From contig JBFLZB010000022.1 of assembly GCA_040756475.1 (NCBI GenBank), positions 1 through 37,274 of the forward strand: 37,274 bases of DNA, written 5' to 3'. Of the stretch, positions 34,703 to 37,274 are shown in pieces. The number at the start of each line of letters is the position of its first letter. Positions within the stretch are counted from its first letter, which is position 1. Source of the DNA: Thermodesulfobacteriota bacterium. GTDB taxonomy: Bacteria; Desulfobacterota; Deferrisomatia; Deferrisomatales; JACRMM01. The translations under genes and the position numbers were made by a program. The notes under the pieces were generated by a model. It worked only from the letters and a program-made list of their open reading frames with translations, was not told the origin of the DNA and searched no databases.

Positions 34703-35488
34703 TCATCGGGGTCCGGTCAGCACGAGCTCCACCCGGCGGTTCCTCTGGCGCTGCGCCGCGGTGTCGTTGGGCCCCAGGGGATGGTAGAGGGCCAGGCCCA
34801 CCGCCTCGAGGCGCGCGGGCTCGATCCCCCGGCCGTACTGGAGGTAGCGCACCACGCTCGCCGCCCGGGCGGCCGAGAGCTCCCAGTTGGAGAACCACTT
34901 GTCCTTGATCCGGGGCCCTATGGGGATCTCGTCGGTGTGCCCCTCCACCCGAATCCGCTCCGCTCCCCCCGCGAGGCCTCCTGCCACCTTGTCGAGCACC
35001 GCCCTGCCCGCGGGCACGATGTCGGCGCTCCCCGAGGCGAAGAGAAGCCGGTCCACCACCCGCACCGAGAGCCGGCCCCGAAGGTTTTCGATCTCCACCG
35101 TCTTGGCGTCGAGCTCGGCCTGGAGCCGCACCCGAAGCGATTCCTCTTGCTCCTTGAGGGCCGCCGCCTCCGTCCGGGCCGCCTCCGCCTCACGCCGGCA
35201 GGCCGCGAGCTCCTGGCGGAGGCCCTGGGCCTCTCCCTCCCCCTTCTTCCGCTCGGCCTGACAGGCGCCCAGCTCTCCCTCGGCTCGGGAGGCCTGCGCA
35301 CGCGCCGCCTCCAGGTCGGCGGCGACCCGATTCGCGTCCGAGCGGGCGGCGTCGCGCTCGCCCTGGCACGCCGCCAGGTCTTTGCGGCACACCTCCAGGA
35401 CCGCATCCTTCTCGGCCACGACCTGCTTCGAGACGCCGCAGCCGGCCAGGGCCAGGGCCGCAAGGGCGAGGACGAGAGCGCGGGCCAT
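34703..35488 (-). CDS. OmpA-family lipoprotein with coiled coil
   Basis: 261 residues. Lipoprotein signal with lipobox LAGC (Cys 17). Residues ~25-135 form a heptad-rich Ala/Glu/Arg coiled coil containing several Cys (CRKDLAACQGE, LGACQAE, LAACRRE). The C-terminal OmpA/MotB-like peptidoglycan-binding domain has LLFASGSADIVPAG, VEGHTDEIPI, NWELSAARAASVVRYL and NRRVELVL. It should tether the outer (or inner) membrane to the wall. ATG 35488, aggagg Shine-Dalgarno. First gene of a three-gene operon with the ABC transporter, 37 bases before the ATPase. Confidence 0.92.
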   Translation of the reverse strand: MARALVLALAALALAGCGVSKQVVAEKDAVLEVCRKDLAACQGERDAARSDANRVAADLEAARAQASRAEGELGACQAERKKGEGEAQGLRQELAACRREAEAARTEAAALKEQEESLRVRLQAELDAKTVEIENLRGRLSVRVVDRLLFASGSADIVPAGRAVLDKVAGGLAGGAERIRVEGHTDEIPIGPRIKDKWFSNWELSAARAASVVRYLQYGRGIEPARLEAVGLALYHPLGPNDTAAQRQRNRRVELVLTGPR

Positions 35489-35534
35489 GGGCGGCCTCCT
35501 TTTGCGCAGAGGGTGTTGGAGAACGGCCCCGAGG

Positions 35535-35562
35535 AGTATAGGGTACGGCGCCCGTGCCGCAA
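35535..35562 (-). promoter_or_regulatory. Promoter of the OmpA-lipoprotein/ABC operon
   Basis: Reading leftwards, TTGCGG (35562-35557), a 16-base spacer and TATACT (35540-35535). The -10 is strong; the -35 and spacer are fair. About 45 bases to the start codon. Confidence 0.5.
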
Positions 35563-35645
35563 GCAGGCACATGGGCTGCCTGGCTCCCGGCCCGTTCCCC
35601 GGGTAGAGTGGACGGTAGATTTCACACTGCTTCCGGGAGGCCGCC

Positions 35646-36749
35646 GTGGAAACCGCCTTCTCCGCCGAGGTCCGGGACGCCGGCCCCGACACTTGCGCCC
35701 TCGCCCTGGAGGGCCGCCTCGACGCCCGATCCGAGGCAGCCCTCGTCGACGCCCACAACCGCACCCGCCGCCCGCCCCGGGAGCGGCCCGCGTCCCGGGT
35801 GCTCCTGGACGGCCGGGGGCTCTCGGCCCTGGACGGGGCGGGCCTGGGGCTCCTGGTGAAGCTCTGGGGCTGGACCCGGGCGGAGGGCCAGGGGATTGGC
35901 CTCTTCGGCCTCGGGGAGCGGTTCGGGGCGCTTCTGCGGGAGCTCGGCCTGGCAGACGCCCTTCCCCTCTTCCCCACCGAGGAAGCCGCCCTGGCCGGTG
36001 CCCCCCGGGGCCCGGCGGCGCCGGCGCCGGGAGGGCCGGAGCCCTGCCCCCCCGGCCAGTGGGCCGTGGCCCTGGGGCGGGCCCGGCTGGCCTCTCGAGA
36101 CCCGGGGGTCTCGGCCCTCAACGTGGACGGGCGCCGGGTGCAGGGCCCCCTCCAGGGGTTCGGACAGCTCTGGCACAAGACCTACCGCGCCCGGCTCGGG
36201 GCGGCGTCCCCGGGGCAGGCCGCCCGCATCCTCCGGGAGCACCTCGGGGACCTGTGGCCCGAGGGCAACCGCCTCTTCCTGCCATCCCCCGGGGTCGTGC
36301 CGGGGGCCGTGGGGGCCATCCACCTGCGGATGCCCGGGGGGGCGCCCCTTTCCACGGGGGTGCGGGTGCTCCACGCCGACCCGTCGTCGTTTACCCTGGC
36401 CACCCTCCAGGGACACCTCCAGGCCGGGTGGATCACCTTCGGCGCCCACGAAGAGGCGGGGGGCACCGTGGCCCTGGTCCAGTCCGTGGGGCGCACCGGG
36501 GACCCCCTCTACGAAGTGGGCTTTCGGCTCTTCGGCCACGCCGAGCAGGAGCGCTTCTGGGGCGCGACCTTGGAGGCCCTGGGGGCGCGGCTCGGGGTCG
36601 CCGTTCAGGTGGAGGCCGCAAAGGCCCTCCTCGACCCGGCCGTCAACTGGTCCGCCGCCACGAACCTCTGGCGCAACGCCGGGGTGCGCACGGGACTCTC
36701 GGCGGCCGCGGCGCTGGCGGGGCGGCTCCTGGGAGGGCGCAGGCCCTGA
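35646..36749 (+). CDS. STAS-domain protein with unknown C-terminal domain
   Basis: 367 residues. Residues ~1-110 match the STAS (anti-sigma antagonist) fold: GRLDARSEAALVDA, VLLDGRGLSALDGAGLGLLVKLWGWTRAEGQGIGLFGLGERFGALLRELGLADALPLF (key LDGAGLGLL). The phosphorylatable Ser of classical members is absent (DGAG), so a phospho-switch is unlikely. A Pro/Gly linker leads to a ~200-residue domain (from LQGFGQLWHKTYRARL) resembling SRPBCC/DUF1990-like ligand-binding proteins; this match is weak. The start is GTG at 35646 with a gggagg Shine-Dalgarno. Its stop overlaps the next ATG by one base, so the two proteins are made together. Confidence 0.78.
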   Translation: METAFSAEVRDAGPDTCALALEGRLDARSEAALVDAHNRTRRPPRERPASRVLLDGRGLSALDGAGLGLLVKLWGWTRAEGQGIGLFGLGERFGALLRELGLADALPLFPTEEAALAGAPRGPAAPAPGGPEPCPPGQWAVALGRARLASRDPGVSALNVDGRRVQGPLQGFGQLWHKTYRARLGAASPGQAARILREHLGDLWPEGNRLFLPSPGVVPGAVGAIHLRMPGGAPLSTGVRVLHADPSSFTLATLQGHLQAGWITFGAHEEAGGTVALVQSVGRTGDPLYEVGFRLFGHAEQERFWGATLEALGARLGVAVQVEAAKALLDPAVNWSAATNLWRNAGVRTGLSAAAALAGRLLGGRRP

Positions 36750-37274
36750 TGGGCGCGCCCGACGCCGTCGTGGTGGGGGCGGGCCCCAACGGCCTGGCCG
36801 CCGCCGTGGCGCTGGCCCGGCAGGGGCTCTCCGTGGAGGTGCGGGAAGCCGGGGAGACGGTCGGGGGCGGGTGCCGGTCCCGGGAGCTCACCCTGCCCGG
36901 GTTCACCCACGACGTGTGCGCCGCGGTCCACCCCCTGGGGGTGAGCTCCCCCTTCCTGCGCCGGCTGCCCCTGGCGGACCACGGCCTGGCCTGGGTGCAC
37001 CCCCCGGCGCCCCTGGCCCATCCCCTGGACGACGGGACCGCGGTCCTCCTGGAGCGCGACCTCGCGGCCACCAAGGCGGGGCTCGGGCCCGACGCCCGGG
37101 CCTGGGGGGAGCTCTTCGCCCCTTTGGCGCAGGCCTGGTTCGACCTCGTGGAGGACCTCCTCGCCCCTCCGCTCCACCGGGTGCGCCACCCCCTGGCCTA
37201 CGCCCGCTTCGGCCTGCGCGCCCTGCGCTCGGCCCGGGGCCTGGCCGAGGGCCGTTTCCGGGGCGGCCGGGCCC
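36749..37274 (+). CDS. FAD-dependent oxidoreductase, phytoene-desaturase (CrtI)-like (partial)
   Basis: The first 175 residues of a NAD(P)/FAD oxidoreductase. Dinucleotide motif VVGAGPNGLAAAVALARQG at residues 8-26 and the second FAD motif REAGETVGGGCRS, then PGFTHDVCAAVHPLGVSSPFLRRL, which is typical of CrtI/amine-oxidase-like proteins in the 'phytoene desaturase family' class. The gene runs out of the window. ATG 36749 is coupled to the STAS gene (TGATG). Whether it acts on a carotenoid, retinoid or another isoprenoid cannot be said. Confidence 0.88.
   Translation, partial: MGAPDAVVVGAGPNGLAAAVALARQGLSVEVREAGETVGGGCRSRELTLPGFTHDVCAAVHPLGVSSPFLRRLPLADHGLAWVHPPAPLAHPLDDGTAVLLERDLAATKAGLGPDARAWGELFAPLAQAWFDLVEDLLAPPLHRVRHPLAYARFGLRALRSARGLAEGRFRGGRA

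Overview
The window is very GC-rich, with strong G/C preference at third codon positions, and looks like chromosomal DNA of an anaerobic or facultative bacterium. The gene set points to the Desulfobacterota/Desulfuromonadia ('Deltaproteobacteria'): a molybdenum hydroxylase, acyl-CoA ligases inside a Liv-type transport operon, CoA-ester catabolism, LarC, PilZ, and OmpA or TlpA lipoproteins. That placement is inferred from gene content only. I saw no rRNA, tRNA, CRISPR array, insertion sequence or prophage.

Layout. (a) 1-1.3 kb, minus strand: the [2Fe-2S] (partial) and FAD subunits of a xanthine-dehydrogenase-type hydroxylase, with a clear promoter and a palindromic operator candidate. (b) 1.6-5.3 kb, plus strand: class II fumarase and two uncharacterised proteins. 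(c) 5.3-6.7 kb: an AT-richer HMG-CoA-lyase-like gene of foreign appearance, followed in the same frame after a TAG by a GC-rich 44-codon tail that looks like a relic of another gene of this family. (d) 6.8-8.6 kb, minus strand: enoyl-CoA hydratase and HMG-CoA lyase, resembling the last steps of leucine/isovalerate breakdown. (e) 8.9-19 kb, plus strand, divergent from (d): livG, an AMP-forming acyl-CoA synthetase, livH, livM, the periplasmic binding protein, livF, a PaaK-family ligase, a MerR regulator and an acyl-CoA dehydrogenase. This reads as one import, CoA-activation and oxidation module for an organic acid. (f) 19-21.1 kb: a ChaN-like protein, a small Cys-rich protein and a TlpA-type lipoprotein. 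(g) 21.1-27.3 kb, minus strand: PilZ, ligA, an enoyl-CoA-isomerase-like protein, a YihY-type membrane protein, lipA and lipB, closely packed or overlapping. (h) 27.6-31.4 kb, plus strand: larC, radC, an FG-GAP-like secreted protein and rpmB, ending in a strong hairpin. (i) 31.5-35.5 kb, minus strand: an OmpA-like lipoprotein with an ABC ATPase and a FtsX-type permease. (j) 35.6 kb to the end, plus strand: a STAS-domain fusion coupled to a FAD oxidoreductase that runs off the window.

The most unusual signals are non-coding. Five intergenic gaps carry degenerate tandem arrays with 7-bp or 6-bp units; four of them also hold a reverse-complement partner, so they could fold as long hairpins. Two different catabolic promoters share a 20-bp palindrome abutting their -35 boxes. 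A 22-bp motif occurs twice, 20/22 identical, around the divergent mvaB/livG promoters; one copy forces rare codons into the start of the lyase gene.
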